Numbered from the stretch's first letter, positions 25,266-33,967 are shown. The stretch: 64,000 nt of DNA from Pseudomonas abietaniphila (GCF_900100795.1 NZ_FNCO01000020.1:62001-126000); one strand, 5' to 3'. Notes: generated by a model not told the origin, from the sequence alone. Made by a program: numbers and translations.

Positions 25266-26576
25266 TTATCCTTGAGTGCGACACCATTGGGCCGGATCAC
25301 TAGGGCGACCCTGCTGACGAATAGCGAAATACAGCGCCGGAGTGTCCTGACCGCCACCACTGTTACCGACGGTGGAGATCGCCTCTCCGGCTTTTACAAC
25401 GTCCCCAGCTTCCTTCAACAGACTCTGGTTGTGACCGTACAGACTCAAATAACCGTTGCCGTGGTCGAGAATCACCAGCAGCCCGGCGCCTCGCAACCAG
25501 TCGGCGAAGACCACACGACCACCATGCACAGCGTGTACCTGACTGCCCGCGGCAGCACTGATCATCACGCCATCCCACTTGGTTCGCTCGTCATCGCCGC
25601 GGGTTTCACCGAAACGCGCCAACAATCGACCATCAACAGGCCAAGGAAGTTTTCCCTTTGCCTGGTCAAAAGGTCCGCCGTACGACTGACCGGCGCTGGA
25701 AACCAGTGCGCCGGGGGCTTTTGTGGGGCGACGCGGTGCCTCGTCGCTGTCGTCTTTTCCTCGGCTCTTGGCCAGCGCTTCTTGCTCACGCTGGCGTTTC
25801 TCGGCTTCCTGCTGAGCCAGTAGCGCTTTCTGACGCGCCTCTTCGGCTTCGCGGGCTTGCCGCGCAAGGGTTTCTTCGATTGTCTTGAGGACTTTAGTCA
25901 GGTCTGCCTGATCTTGCTGGCGAGACTGCAGTTTCTGGTCGCGAGCCTTGTAGTCCTGATTCAGCTTGGCCAAGGCGACCTGGCGTTGCTGGCGAACGGT
26001 GTCGAGCTGGGCTTTCTGGTCATCCAGCGAGCTCTTTTGCACCAAGAGCTGGGCTTGTTGCAGGTCGATGTCTTTTTCGACTTCGGCCAGTTGGCGCAGC
26101 GTTTCGTTGAAGCTGCGCAGCTGCTCCAGGCGGGCCTGGCTCAGGTAATCGTAATAGGTGAGGGTGCGCGCGAATTTCTCGGGGTTCTGCTGATTGAGCA
26201 GCAGTTTGAGGTATTCCTGACGCCCGTTCTGATAGGCGGCGCGGGCCTGAATCGCGATCAGGCGTTGCTGTTCAACGCGTGCGCTTTGGAGTTTTTTTTT
26301 CTCTCCATCGAGCCGTTGAAGCTCGGTTTCACTCTTTTTTAGTTCTTTTTGCAGGGCCTCCACCTGCTTTTCCAGCTTGCCCATTTCGGTTTCGGTCGAG
26401 CGCAGATCTTTCTGAACCCCGGACTTTTCCTCCTGGAGTTGGCTCAGCGCCTTCTTCAGTTCGGTAATGTCCTGACGTGTGGCATCCAACTGTTTTTGGG
26501 TTTGTGCGCGCTCATCGTCGGCAAAGGCCGGGTTAAGCAGACAAATCAAAGCGAGGGCGATCAGGGCGCGGAGCAT
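25266..26576 (-). CDS. envC: Murein hydrolase activator EnvC
   Basis: A 436-residue periplasmic protein that activates amidases at the division site. The start at 26576 gives a signal peptide ending NPAFA. Residues about 20-265 are a long coiled coil rich in Gln, Lys and Glu; the C-terminus (about 310-436) is a LytM/M23 domain. The first zinc-ligand position is lost: WDGVMI stands where active enzymes have H-x-G-x-D. This is the degenerate form expected of EnvC, which activates rather than cuts. It lies 30 bases before ctpA and follows gpmI. Confidence 0.92.
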   Translation of the reverse strand: MLRALIALALICLLNPAFADDERAQTQKQLDATRQDITELKKALSQLQEEKSGVQKDLRSTETEMGKLEKQVEALQKELKKSETELQRLDGEKKKLQSARVEQQRLIAIQARAAYQNGRQEYLKLLLNQQNPEKFARTLTYYDYLSQARLEQLRSFNETLRQLAEVEKDIDLQQAQLLVQKSSLDDQKAQLDTVRQQRQVALAKLNQDYKARDQKLQSRQQDQADLTKVLKTIEETLARQAREAEEARQKALLAQQEAEKRQREQEALAKSRGKDDSDEAPRRPTKAPGALVSSAGQSYGGPFDQAKGKLPWPVDGRLLARFGETRGDDERTKWDGVMISAAAGSQVHAVHGGRVVFADWLRGAGLLVILDHGNGYLSLYGHNQSLLKEAGDVVKAGEAISTVGNSGGGQDTPALYFAIRQQGRPSDPAQWCRTQG

Positions 26577-26672
26577 GGAGTTGGGCGATACCAGGAGTGA
26601 AGACGGGCTTAGTATGCCCGGCGGTGGCTGCAAAAAAAACGCTCATAGGGCGCCGCTTTCAGACATTTCATA

Positions 26673-26708
26673 CAAAAACCGGCGCTGTCCGCGTAAGACA
26701 GGCCGGTT
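26673..26708 (-). terminator. Intrinsic terminator after gpmI
   Basis: Arms ACCGGC-GCTGTC and complement around CGCGTAA, with a minus-strand T-run (plus AAAAA at 26674-26678). It begins 9 bases after the gpmI stop. Confidence 0.7.
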
Positions 26709-26716
26709 TAGACGAC

Positions 26717-28252
26717 TTACTTGGCAACCAGAATCGATTTGCCGGTCATTTCCTTCGGAATGTCCATGCCCAACAGCGTCAGCATGGTCGGAGCAACGTC
26801 CGCCAGCACGCCGCCTTCGCGGACTTTCAGGTCACGCTTGCCGACGTAGACGAAGGGCACGGGCTCAGTGGTGTGCGCCGTGTGCGCCTGTCCTGTGGCG
26901 TCGTCGGTCATTTGCTCGACGTTGCCGTGGTCAGCGGTGATCAGTGCTTCGCCGCCGACTTTTTCCAGCGCTTCGGTGATGCGACCGACGCAGACGTCGA
27001 GGCATTCAACGGCCTTGATCGCGGCTTCCATGATGCCGCTGTGACCGACCATGTCGCCGTTGGCGTAGTTGACCACGATCACGTCGAAACGCTGGTTTTC
27101 GATGGCGTCCACGATTTTGTCCGTGACTTCCGGCGCGCTCATTTCTGGCTGCAGGTCGTAGGTGGCGACTTTCGGCGAAGGGATCAGGATGCGCTCTTCG
27201 CCTTTGAAGGGTTCTTCACGGCCGCCGGAGAAGAAGAAGGTCACGTGCGCGTATTTTTCAGTTTCAGCGATGCGAAGCTGGGTTTTGCCGTTGTTCGCCA
27301 AGTACTCGCCCAGTACGTTGTGCAGGCCTTCCTTGGTGAATGCAGCCGGTGCCGGGATCGTGGCGGCGTACTGGGTCAGCATCACGAAGCCGGCGAGTTT
27401 TGGCTGACGTGCACGGGCGAAGTCCTTGAAGTCGTCTTCCACGAACACACGGGTCAGCTCACGGGCGCGGTCGGCACGGAAGTTCATGAACACGACGGCG
27501 TCGCCGTCTTCGACTGTGACTTTCTCGCCGATGCGGGTGGCTATGACGAATTCGTCGTTCTCGTCGCGCGCGTAAGCAGCGTCCAGCGCGGCCTTGGCGG
27601 TGTCAGCCTGGAATTCAGATGTGCCGTCGACAATCAGGTTGTAGGCGGATTCGACACGGTCCCAGCGATTGTCGCGGTCCATGGCGAAGTAACGGCCGAT
27701 GATCGTTGCAGTGCGACCTTTGCCCAGGCGCTTGTAGGCGGTTTCCATGGTGTCGAGGTACTTGTGCGCGCTGCGTGGCGGCGTGTCGCGGCCGTCCAGG
27801 AACGCGTGCAGGTAGATCTTCTCGGCGCCGCGTTTGACCGCCAGTTCAACCATCGCGACCAGGTGATCTTCATGGCTGTGCACGCCGCCATCGGACAGCA
27901 GGCCCATGATGTGCACGGCCTTGCCAGCGCCAACGGCCTTGTCCACCGCTGCGCAGATTGTCGGGTTTTCGAAGAACTCACCGTCGCGGATCGCTTTGGT
28001 CACGCGCGTGAAGTCCTGATACACAACACGACCGGCGCCCAGGTTCATGTGGCCGACTTCGGAGTTGCCCATCTGGCCGTCCGGCAGACCGACGTCCATC
28101 CCGGAGCCCGAAATCAGGCCGTTGGGCATGGTTTTGTAGAGGCGATCGAAGACCGGCATCTTCGCTTCATAGACCGCGTTGCCGTGATGGCTGTCGCTGT
28201 GACCGAAGCCGTCCAGGATGATCAGAACCAAAGGTTTAGGCGTGGTAGTCAT
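26717..28252 (-). CDS. gpmI: Phosphoglycerate mutase, cofactor-independent
   Basis: A 511-residue cytoplasmic glycolytic enzyme that interconverts 3- and 2-phosphoglycerate using two Mn ions. Alkaline-phosphatase-fold motifs are present: the metal Asp in LIILDGFG (Asp14) and the phosphoserine in GQMGNSEVGHMN (Ser64). Later motifs include DGRDTPP and the metal site TADHGNVEQM. The start at 28252 (MTTTPKPL) is supported by the immediate ILDGFG and by length; a longer frame to 28309 would run into the rhodanese promoter side. It has its own terminator. Confidence 0.95.
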   Translation of the reverse strand: MTTTPKPLVLIILDGFGHSDSHHGNAVYEAKMPVFDRLYKTMPNGLISGSGMDVGLPDGQMGNSEVGHMNLGAGRVVYQDFTRVTKAIRDGEFFENPTICAAVDKAVGAGKAVHIMGLLSDGGVHSHEDHLVAMVELAVKRGAEKIYLHAFLDGRDTPPRSAHKYLDTMETAYKRLGKGRTATIIGRYFAMDRDNRWDRVESAYNLIVDGTSEFQADTAKAALDAAYARDENDEFVIATRIGEKVTVEDGDAVVFMNFRADRARELTRVFVEDDFKDFARARQPKLAGFVMLTQYAATIPAPAAFTKEGLHNVLGEYLANNGKTQLRIAETEKYAHVTFFFSGGREEPFKGEERILIPSPKVATYDLQPEMSAPEVTDKIVDAIENQRFDVIVVNYANGDMVGHSGIMEAAIKAVECLDVCVGRITEALEKVGGEALITADHGNVEQMTDDATGQAHTAHTTEPVPFVYVGKRDLKVREGGVLADVAPTMLTLLGMDIPKEMTGKSILVAK

Positions 28253-28338
28253 GAATCCCACTCTTGGTGAAAAGATGAAGTAGAGGAAAGATCGACAGTT
28301 TAGGGACAAGTTCAGACGGCGTCACTGCCGTACGGGCT

Positions 28339-28366
28339 TTGGCCGACCTTGGGTGCTGTGTATACT
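28339..28366 (+). promoter_or_regulatory. Promoter of rhodanese-grxC-secB
   Basis: TATACT at 28361-28366 with TTGGCC at 28339-28344, spacing 16. It lies about 30 bases before the rhodanese start. Confidence 0.5.
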
Positions 28367-28394
28367 GGCCGACATTTTAACGCCCTGGAACCTA

Positions 28395-28811
28395 ATGATG
28401 GTTGATCACCTGATTGCATTTGCCACTAATCACTATTTGATCTCTGGCGCTTTCGTCATCCTGCTGGCACTGCTGATCGCGACAGAACTCAACAAGGGCG
28501 GCAAGAGCCTGAGCACCGGTGAACTGACCGCGCTGGTCAACCGTGACGAGGCGGTGGTCATCGATGTGCGTCCCAAGAAGGACTACGCCACCGGTCATAT
28601 CGTCGGCTCCCTGAACTTCCCGCAGGACAAGGTCATGTCCCGTACTTCGGAGCTTGAGAAGTACAAACCCAAGACCCTGATCATCGTCGATGCCGCCGGT
28701 CAGCACGCAGGACACATTGCCAGCGAATTGCTCAAGGCCGGCTTCACTGCCGCCAAGCTGTCCGGTGGTGTGTCGTCGTGGCGCGGTGACAACCTGCCGC
28801 TGGTGAAGTGA
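28395..28811 (+). CDS. Membrane-anchored rhodanese-like protein (YibN type), no Cys
   Basis: A 138-residue protein with an N-terminal membrane anchor (about 8-32) and a cytoplasmic rhodanese fold (about 40-138): VVIDVRPKKDYATGHIVGSLNFP opens it and LSGGVSSWRG closes it. The active-loop position reads IIVDAAGQHAGH, without the sulfur-carrying cysteine of true rhodaneses, and the whole protein has no cysteine. It is therefore unlikely to transfer sulfur and may be a binding module. Two ATG codons are adjacent (28395, 28398). The grxC start follows 1 base after the stop. Confidence 0.85.
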   Translation: MMVDHLIAFATNHYLISGAFVILLALLIATELNKGGKSLSTGELTALVNRDEAVVIDVRPKKDYATGHIVGSLNFPQDKVMSRTSELEKYKPKTLIIVDAAGQHAGHIASELLKAGFTAAKLSGGVSSWRGDNLPLVK

Positions 28812-28812
28812 A

Positions 28813-29067
28813 ATGGCTGAAGTCATCGTCTACTCCAGCGATTATTGCCCTTACTGCTCGCGCGCCAAGTACCTGCTCGAGAGCAAGAACGTCGACTTCG
28901 AGGAGATCAAAGTCGATGGCAAGCCACAGATTCGCGCTGAAATGACTAAAAAGGCTGGCCGCACGTCGGTTCCTCAGATCTGGATCGGCTCGGTCCATGT
29001 CGGAGGTTGCGACGACCTGTTCGCCCTGGAACGCGCTGGCAAGCTCGACGCACTGTTGAGCGCCTGA
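28813..29067 (+). CDS. grxC: Glutaredoxin 3
   Basis: An 84-residue dithiol glutaredoxin with the active site Cys12-Pro-Tyr-Cys15, the cis-Pro in TSVPQIWIG, and the glutathione-site GGCDD. It reduces disulfides in the cytoplasm with glutathione. Encoded in the order rhodanese-grxC-secB, with one base from the rhodanese stop and 45 bases to secB. Confidence 0.95.
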   Translation: MAEVIVYSSDYCPYCSRAKYLLESKNVDFEEIKVDGKPQIRAEMTKKAGRTSVPQIWIGSVHVGGCDDLFALERAGKLDALLSA

Positions 29068-29112
29068 ATTCGAACCCTACGTACAAGACCTTAAAAGTAA
29101 GAAGGATCTGAG

Positions 29113-29598
29113 ATGACCGATCAAACGAATAACGGCGCCACTTCCAACGAAGAAGCACCACAATTCTCCCTGCAACGCATCTACGTTCGTGACCTGTCCT
29201 TCGAAGCGCCAAAAAGCCCGGCGATCTTCCGTCAGGAATGGACCCCAAGCGTGAGCCTGGACCTGAACACCCGTCAGAAGCAGCTGGAAAATGACTTCTA
29301 CGAAGTCGTGTTGACGCTGTCGGTCGAAGTGAAGAACGGCGAAGAAATCGCCTTCATCGCTGAAGTCCAGCAAGCCGGTATCTTCCTGATCAAGGGCCTG
29401 GACGCGGCATCGATGAGCCACACCCTCGGCGCGTTCTGCCCGAACATCCTGTTCCCGTATGCCCGTGAAACCATCGACAGCCTGGTTGTCCGCGGCTCGT
29501 TCCCTGCGCTGATGCTGGCTCCGGTGAACTTCGACGCCCTGTACGCCCAAGAGCTGCAGCGCATGCAGGAATCCGGCGAAACGCCGACCGTTCAGTAA
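29113..29598 (+). CDS. secB: Protein-export chaperone SecB
   Basis: A 161-residue cytoplasmic chaperone that keeps precursor proteins unfolded and hands them to SecA. Family sequences include FSLQRIYVRDLSFEAP near the start and FCPNILFPYARETIDSLV in the second half; the acidic, glutamine-rich N-terminal tail is also typical. AAGGA lies upstream of the start. It is followed by a strong terminator. Confidence 0.95.
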   Translation: MTDQTNNGATSNEEAPQFSLQRIYVRDLSFEAPKSPAIFRQEWTPSVSLDLNTRQKQLENDFYEVVLTLSVEVKNGEEIAFIAEVQQAGIFLIKGLDAASMSHTLGAFCPNILFPYARETIDSLVVRGSFPALMLAPVNFDALYAQELQRMQESGETPTVQ

Positions 29599-29615
29599 GC
29601 CTTGCGGCCTGAATG

Positions 29616-29646
29616 AAAAAAAGCGCCTGTGATGGGCGCTTTTTTT
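29616..29646 (+). terminator. Intrinsic terminator after secB
   Basis: Arms AAAAAAAGCGCC and complement around TGTGAT, ending in seven T, starting 18 bases after the secB stop. Confidence 0.85.
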
Positions 29647-29666
29647 GTATGGGCGGACGCTAAAAA

Positions 29667-29805
29667 CTGTAGGAGCGTGGCTTGTCCCGCGATCGGCGGG
29701 GAACCCGTCGTAAATCCGTGTGATGTGCGGCGTACCAAAAATACCGTGGGCGCTGCATTTGCTGCCGGTGCCCGGCAGATCGCGGGACAAGCCACGCTCC
29801 TACCG
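29667..29805. repeat. REPIN, core type B (GTGGCTTGTCCCGCGATC)
   Basis: Outer CTGTAGGAGC with core GTGGCTTGTCCCGCGATC at the left (29667-29693) and its complement at 29777-29800. The loop is long, about 80 bases. Confidence 0.8.
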
Positions 29806-29820
29806 GTGTGGATGCGATCG

Positions 29821-29850
29821 GTGTAGGAGTGAGCTTGCTCGCGATCAGGC
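29821..29850. repeat. Single REP half, core type E-like
   Basis: GTGTAGGAGTGAGCTTGCTCGCGATC without a partner, 16 bases after a full REPIN and before the trmL end. Confidence 0.65.
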
Positions 29851-29888
29851 CCGCCGGGCATCCGTGTAGCGATCCCGCGCCGGAGGGT

Positions 29889-30344
29889 TTATTTAAAACC
29901 CAACTGCCGCCAGCCTTCGTAGACGGCCACCGCCACGGTGTTTGACAGATTAAGGCTGCGGCAGCCTTCGCGCATGGGCAGGCGCAGGCGTTGGTCGCTG
30001 GACAGCGGGTCCAGCACCTCGGGCGGCAAGCCACGGCTTTCAGGGCCGAACACAAAGGCGTCGCCTTCCTGGAACGCCACGTCATGGAAAGGCTTCGAGC
30101 CCTTTGTGGTAAAAGCGAACAGGCGCGGATGACCGATGCTTTCCAGGCAACTGGCCAGGTCGGCGTGGCGATGCAGGGTGGCGTACTCGTGGTAATCGAG
30201 GCCGGCACGGCGCAGGCGTTTGTCATCCAGCTCGAAGCCCAGCGGCTCGATCAAATGCAGGCTGCAGCCGCTGTTGGCGCAGAGCCTGATGATGTTGCCG
30301 GTATTCGGCGGAATTTCTGGTTGAAAAAGGATCACGTGAAACAT
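29889..30344 (-). CDS. trmL: tRNA (cytidine/uridine-2'-O)-methyltransferase TrmL
   Basis: A 151-residue SPOUT-fold enzyme that methylates the wobble base 34 of tRNA-Leu. The N-terminus FHVILFQPEIPPNTGN, the SAM-loop VFGPESRGLP and the knot region LNLSNTVAVAVYEGWRQLG match the TrmL group. The start at 30344 is set by the universal opening; the frame continues upstream but overlaps the divergent gene. The enzyme is cytoplasmic and acts as a dimer. Confidence 0.93.
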   Translation of the reverse strand: MFHVILFQPEIPPNTGNIIRLCANSGCSLHLIEPLGFELDDKRLRRAGLDYHEYATLHRHADLASCLESIGHPRLFAFTTKGSKPFHDVAFQEGDAFVFGPESRGLPPEVLDPLSSDQRLRLPMREGCRSLNLSNTVAVAVYEGWRQLGFK

Positions 30345-30369
30345 GCACGGCTCCGAACATAAGGACGGG

Positions 30370-30783
30370 ATGCATTCTACCCCCGAAGAGGACCCGAGGC
30401 CGAAGCTATGGCCGCGGTTTTTGGGTTCGATCGCGATTTTCGGGGTCATGGTGGGTTTGATGATCGGCCGTGTCACCACGCCGGACCCGATCGCGCTCCA
30501 GCAGATCGAGCCGCTGCCCAATGGCGTCGCGGTGTGGTTTAACCGCGAGCCGCAGCTGCACGGTGAAATCGTCGATGGCGCGGTGGCGCTGCTGTTCAAC
30601 GCCAAAGGCGAAGCGCAACGAGGCGAACTGAAGCTCAACGGTCGGGATGTGCGCTGGAGGGTGCAGAAAAGCGATAAGGGATTGTTGCTGAACCTGCTGG
30701 CGGCCCGTCCGTTGCGCGGTGAGTGGCACGGCGCAGCGCTGGACGGGCGCTGGAGACTCGAGGTGAGTCTCCGAGAGGAATAA
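30370..30783 (+). CDS. Membrane-anchored hypothetical protein
   Basis: A 137-residue protein with an N-terminal membrane span (about 17-36, SIAIFGVMVGLMIGR) and a periplasmic or cytoplasmic beta-rich domain with many charged residues. I do not recognise the family. An earlier in-frame ATG at 30343 would overlap the divergent trmL start codon; I prefer 30370 because AAGGA lies just upstream at 30361-30365. It stands alone, divergent from trmL, and is followed by a long gene-free stretch. Confidence 0.65.
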   Translation: MHSTPEEDPRPKLWPRFLGSIAIFGVMVGLMIGRVTTPDPIALQQIEPLPNGVAVWFNREPQLHGEIVDGAVALLFNAKGEAQRGELKLNGRDVRWRVQKSDKGLLLNLLAARPLRGEWHGAALDGRWRLEVSLREE

Positions 30784-31194
30784 AAGAGGGGAATCCCCGG
30801 CCTGCCTGTACCAAGGTCCCCAAAACTGGTGATGCTTAACCTATTGCAGCCTGCGTGCCAGTTTTGAGAATTCTCTGTAGGAAAGATGAAAGTATCTCGT
30901 AGGACCCTTATTTAAAGCCCTGATCGAGGCGCCTTGAACAAGTGGGCCAGGGTTAATCGTTCGGATCGGCGTTCACATTTGGGTGTTTATTGATCAGTTT
31001 TGCACGCTATTCGCGCATTTTTGGGTGAGGGGTTACCAAAGTGATGCACGGGGCAGCCTGCGACGATCTTCGCTGGTAAACCTGTGGAAGTGAGCGTGCT
31101 CACGAATGCTGCATTCAAGCCCATCAAAAAAGGACTGAATGTACGGGCCCGTTCGTGAGCAAGGTCGCTCCCACAGGGGGCGTTGATTGCTGGA
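30784..31194. other. Gene-free stretch with REPIN
   Basis: About 410 bases with no credible gene. The only feature is the REPIN at 31081-31177. Confidence 0.5.
31081..31177. repeat. REPIN, core type E (GTGAGC..GCTCACGAA)
   Basis: Imperfect arms, CCTGTGGAAGTGAGCGTGCT at the left and its near-complement CGTTCGTGAGCAAGGTCGCT at the right, ending CCCACAGG. It lies just downstream of the tauD remnant. Confidence 0.75.
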
Positions 31195-31295
31195 TTAAAA
31201 CGGCACATCCCCCAGAATCGTCGCGCGGTGCATCACCCGACGCTGCGGTCGGTAGTCGTCCACCGCACCGGGATACTGTGCGCTGATGCGCTCCC
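31195..31295 (-). pseudogene. tauD: tauD remnant (taurine dioxygenase C-terminus)
   Basis: On the minus strand the last 30 or so codons of a taurine dioxygenase remain: QYPGAVDDYRPQRRV followed by MHRATILGDVPF and a stop at 31197-31195. This matches the TauD/AtsK C-terminus, including the arginine-rich RR-MHR segment that helps bind 2-oxoglutarate and sulfonate. Upstream of about 31295 the frame no longer resembles TauD, so about 90 percent of the gene is gone. It lies 230 bases beyond the tauA remnant on the same strand, in the order expected for tauABCD. Confidence 0.65.
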
Positions 31296-31526
31296 GCTGC
31301 AACAAGGCCATGGCAATGAATCCGCTTCTATATATAGACGATTCGGTTGGGCTGCACTGCGCTCGCGACGCAGCGGCTGCAAGATATCCTCGGATGGTTC
31401 ACTCGAGGTCCTGTAGTCGGCTTGCTGGCGAACGCGGCGTTTCAGTCGATATCTGGATAACTGATCCGCCGCATTCGCCAGCAAGCCGGCTCCTACAGGT
31501 TCCATAGATACCGTTCTCACGTGTGC
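31296..31526. other. Scar between tauD and tauA remnants
   Basis: About 230 bases where tauB and tauC would be expected. It holds a REPIN (31410-31499) and unrecognised short sequence, including a GCTCGCGACGCAGC palindrome-like piece near 31360. No trace of an ATPase or permease gene was found. Confidence 0.5.
31410..31499. repeat. REPIN, core type D (CGGCTTGCTGGCGAA)
   Basis: Left CCTGTAGTCGGCTTGCTGGC and right GCCAGCAAGCCGGCTCC-TACAGG are near-complementary; the left arm lacks the GAG..C of GGAGC. It sits in the tau operon scar. Confidence 0.75.
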
Positions 31527-31801
31527 TTACTGAGTGACAAACTTGGCGCTGACGTAAGGCGTGTAATCAGCCAGCACGGCATCGACCTTGCCTTGTTCCT
31601 TGAGGAACGCCGCGGTCTTGCCGATGGTTTGGAGGCCGGCGCGTCCAGCTCGACCATTGCGCGCGACCAATGCTTCAGCGGCTCTGATGTGGGTTGCGAT
31701 CAGAAAGGATAGGCAACGGTGAAATCCGCCGCTTGGGCAATCAAGGCAGAGCCTGCCAGCGACAACGCCGCCAACACGCGAAGAAGGTTGAATCGTTTCA
31801 T
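31527..31801 (-). pseudogene. tauA: tauA remnant with large internal deletion and frameshift
   Basis: On the minus strand, ATG at 31801 begins an intact signal peptide and first mature residues (MKRFNLLRVLAALSLAGS, ALIAQAADFTVAYPF), then an immediate stop. In another frame the C-terminus continues as TIGKTAAFLKEQGKVDAVL and ADYTPYVSAKFVTQ, ending at 31529-31527. An intact taurine-binding protein is about 320 residues; only 275 bases remain, not a multiple of three, so about 700 bases are deleted. The N-terminus with signal sequence and the C-terminal helix pattern support a TauA-type binding protein. The gene cannot be functional. Confidence 0.65.
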
Positions 31802-32616
31802 GGTGAGGCTCCGATGCAAGGCAGACCGAGGGCCGAATGATGAGGAGCGTAAATGATCTAAGAAATGCGAAATAAATAACGTTTTGGTATGAGCTTAGAG
31901 AAGATTCTTTCTTGAACGGGTCTTTCTGAGGGCGTCAACCGAAAAATCATCGGTAGACCCGTGACCGTTCATCGAATTGTCACAATCTGTAAATAGGATC
32001 GGTCCGCTTGCCAAGACTGTCTGTGCTTCGCCCCGTGTCTGTCTGGTAAAAGCCAGCAACGGAGGCATGGGTGGTGAGCAGAATAGCGGCCAGACAATCG
32101 CGAAAGTCGGCTTTACCGGTTAACTGATGAGCCTGTTCGTCACCTCGGTGAAAAACTGACGGTGAACAGGGTGACAACGGTAACAATCGCGTCTACGCGT
32201 CTTGTAAAGTCATCAGTTTCAAAGGGTTATAGCGTGAGTTCTCATGCTGTTTCGCACGGTGACCGTGACTGGGCAGTCAAGTTCCGGTCTTGCGAAGCGC
32301 CGAAACGGATCGATCTGACGAACGGAGTCGAAATATTTTTTGGGAATTAGGTTAAGACGCCGATACACTCCGCAACGGACGGCTGAAACGGCTTGTGACA
32401 TATAACTGCTTGGCATAAAAGCAGGCTCACAAAGTCTTTTTGGGTTTAAAGGATTTACCTTACCTTGCAGCCAGCTGTGAACGCGGTCTAGTCAATTAGT
32501 CTTGGGGTCATTGACTCATAGAGTCGGGCCAGCGCTAATCGCGCATCCGCGGTCTTGAGCCTTAGGTCTCAGAACCAAGGAACTACAAAAATTAGATTCA
32601 AGAGGAGCGAAACACA
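31802..32616. other. Long non-coding region upstream of oprD-family gene
   Basis: About 815 bases without a credible gene. The first part is AT-rich and was probably the tau promoter region. The second part presumably holds the porin promoter; AGAGGAG at about 32600 is the porin ribosome site. No repeat element was recognised. Confidence 0.5.
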
Positions 32617-33951
32617 ATGAAGAAGTCCACCCTGGCCTTGGCCGTTTCTGTAAGCGTATTGGCCTCTCAGGCAGGTGCAGCTGGTTTCCTTGAAGACAGC
32701 AAGGCAACCATCAGTTCCCGTACCATGTGGTTTGAAAGCGACAACCGTGACGGTGGTGCCGACCAGCGCGAAGCTGCTGAAGGCCTGCTGTTCAACTTCA
32801 TCTCTGGCTACACCCCGGGCACCGTAGGTTTCGGTCTGGACGTACAGGGTATGTACGGTTTGCACCTTGACGGTGGTAAAGGTCGTCACCCTGACAACAA
32901 CAGCTTCTTCCCAAGCGACAGCGATGGTTCGGCGGTAGCCGACTGGGCTCGTGGCGGTGCAAACGCCAAGGCCAAGTTCTCCAAGACCGAGGTGAAAATC
33001 GGTACCGCTCTGCAGCCTAACCTGCCTATCCTGGTTGCCAACGATAGCCGGGTGCTGCCACAGAGCTTCACCGGCGGCACCATCCAGTCCAAAGAAATCG
33101 ATGGCCTGACTTTCAACGCCGGTAAGCTGGAGCATCAGGCTGCTCGTGCTTCGAGCAACTACTCGGGTCTGTCGGTCAACGGCGCAGCTCGCGATTCGAA
33201 CAATTTTATGTTCGGTGGCGTTGACTATAAAGTCACCAAAGATCTGACGTTGCAGTACTACTACGCCAACCTGGAAGATTTCTACAAGCAGCACTTCCTG
33301 GGTCTGGTACACGTTCTGCCAATCGGCGAAGACCAGTCGTTCAAGACTGACCTGCGCTACTTCGACAGCAGCTCCGATGGAAAGAACGGTCAGGGCGCTT
33401 CGGGCTACAACTTCAACAACAATGGCGGTTATGCCAAACACGCTAACGAAGTTGATAACAAAACGTGGTCTGCGATGTTCACTTACCAACTGGGCGGCCA
33501 TGCTCTGATGCTGGGTCACCAGCGTGTGAACGACGATGGCGGTATGGTCTGGTTGAACCAAGGTTCGGTGCGTGACGGCAACAACCGTCCAGAGGGTGAA
33601 GGTGGCTCCAGCTTCTACCTGTTCACAGACTCGATGATTAACTCGTTCTCCCGTGCCGGCGAAAACACCACTTTCGGTCAGTACTCTTATGACTTCGCCC
33701 GTTTGGGTGTTCCAGGCCTGAAGGCTGCATTTGCCTACCTGCACGGTACCGACATCAAGGCCACCAACGGCGTCGGTGGTGATTCGTCCGAGTGGGAACG
33801 CGACATGCGCTTGGATTATGTGGTGCAGGACGGCCTGCTCAAAGGCTTCGGCGCTACCCTGCGTCGCGCCAACTACCGTGGCGATGCTTCCGGTATTCCT
33901 GACCAAGACCAGACTCGTCTGATCTTCAACTACACCTACGCTTTCAAATAA
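32617..33951 (+). CDS. OprD family outer-membrane porin
   Basis: A 444-residue outer-membrane channel. A signal peptide (about 1-21, cleaved after AGA) is followed by FLEDSKATISSRTMWF, the OprD-family opening, then alternating beta strands and a C-terminal aromatic residue pattern ending YTYAFK. Loops include DGGADQREAAEG and NDDGGMVW. The family takes up small basic or acidic nutrients. I cannot assign the member: it resembles the OprE/OprQ-like group more than OprD itself. AGAGGAG lies before the start. It is a single unit ending in a strong terminator, beside sulfur-related genes. Confidence 0.88.
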   Translation: MKKSTLALAVSVSVLASQAGAAGFLEDSKATISSRTMWFESDNRDGGADQREAAEGLLFNFISGYTPGTVGFGLDVQGMYGLHLDGGKGRHPDNNSFFPSDSDGSAVADWARGGANAKAKFSKTEVKIGTALQPNLPILVANDSRVLPQSFTGGTIQSKEIDGLTFNAGKLEHQAARASSNYSGLSVNGAARDSNNFMFGGVDYKVTKDLTLQYYYANLEDFYKQHFLGLVHVLPIGEDQSFKTDLRYFDSSSDGKNGQGASGYNFNNNGGYAKHANEVDNKTWSAMFTYQLGGHALMLGHQRVNDDGGMVWLNQGSVRDGNNRPEGEGGSSFYLFTDSMINSFSRAGENTTFGQYSYDFARLGVPGLKAAFAYLHGTDIKATNGVGGDSSEWERDMRLDYVVQDGLLKGFGATLRRANYRGDASGIPDQDQTRLIFNYTYAFK

Positions 33952-33967
33952 GCACTGGTTGGTTGAA

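Noticed and set aside
26597..28270. Open frame of about 550 codons opposite gpmI
   Set aside because: Antisense to an essential glycolytic gene with all motifs; no domain or ribosome site.
31521..31712. Plus-strand open frame over the tauA remnant
   Set aside because: The minus-strand reading explains this DNA as the end and start of tauA; the plus-strand peptide has no features.
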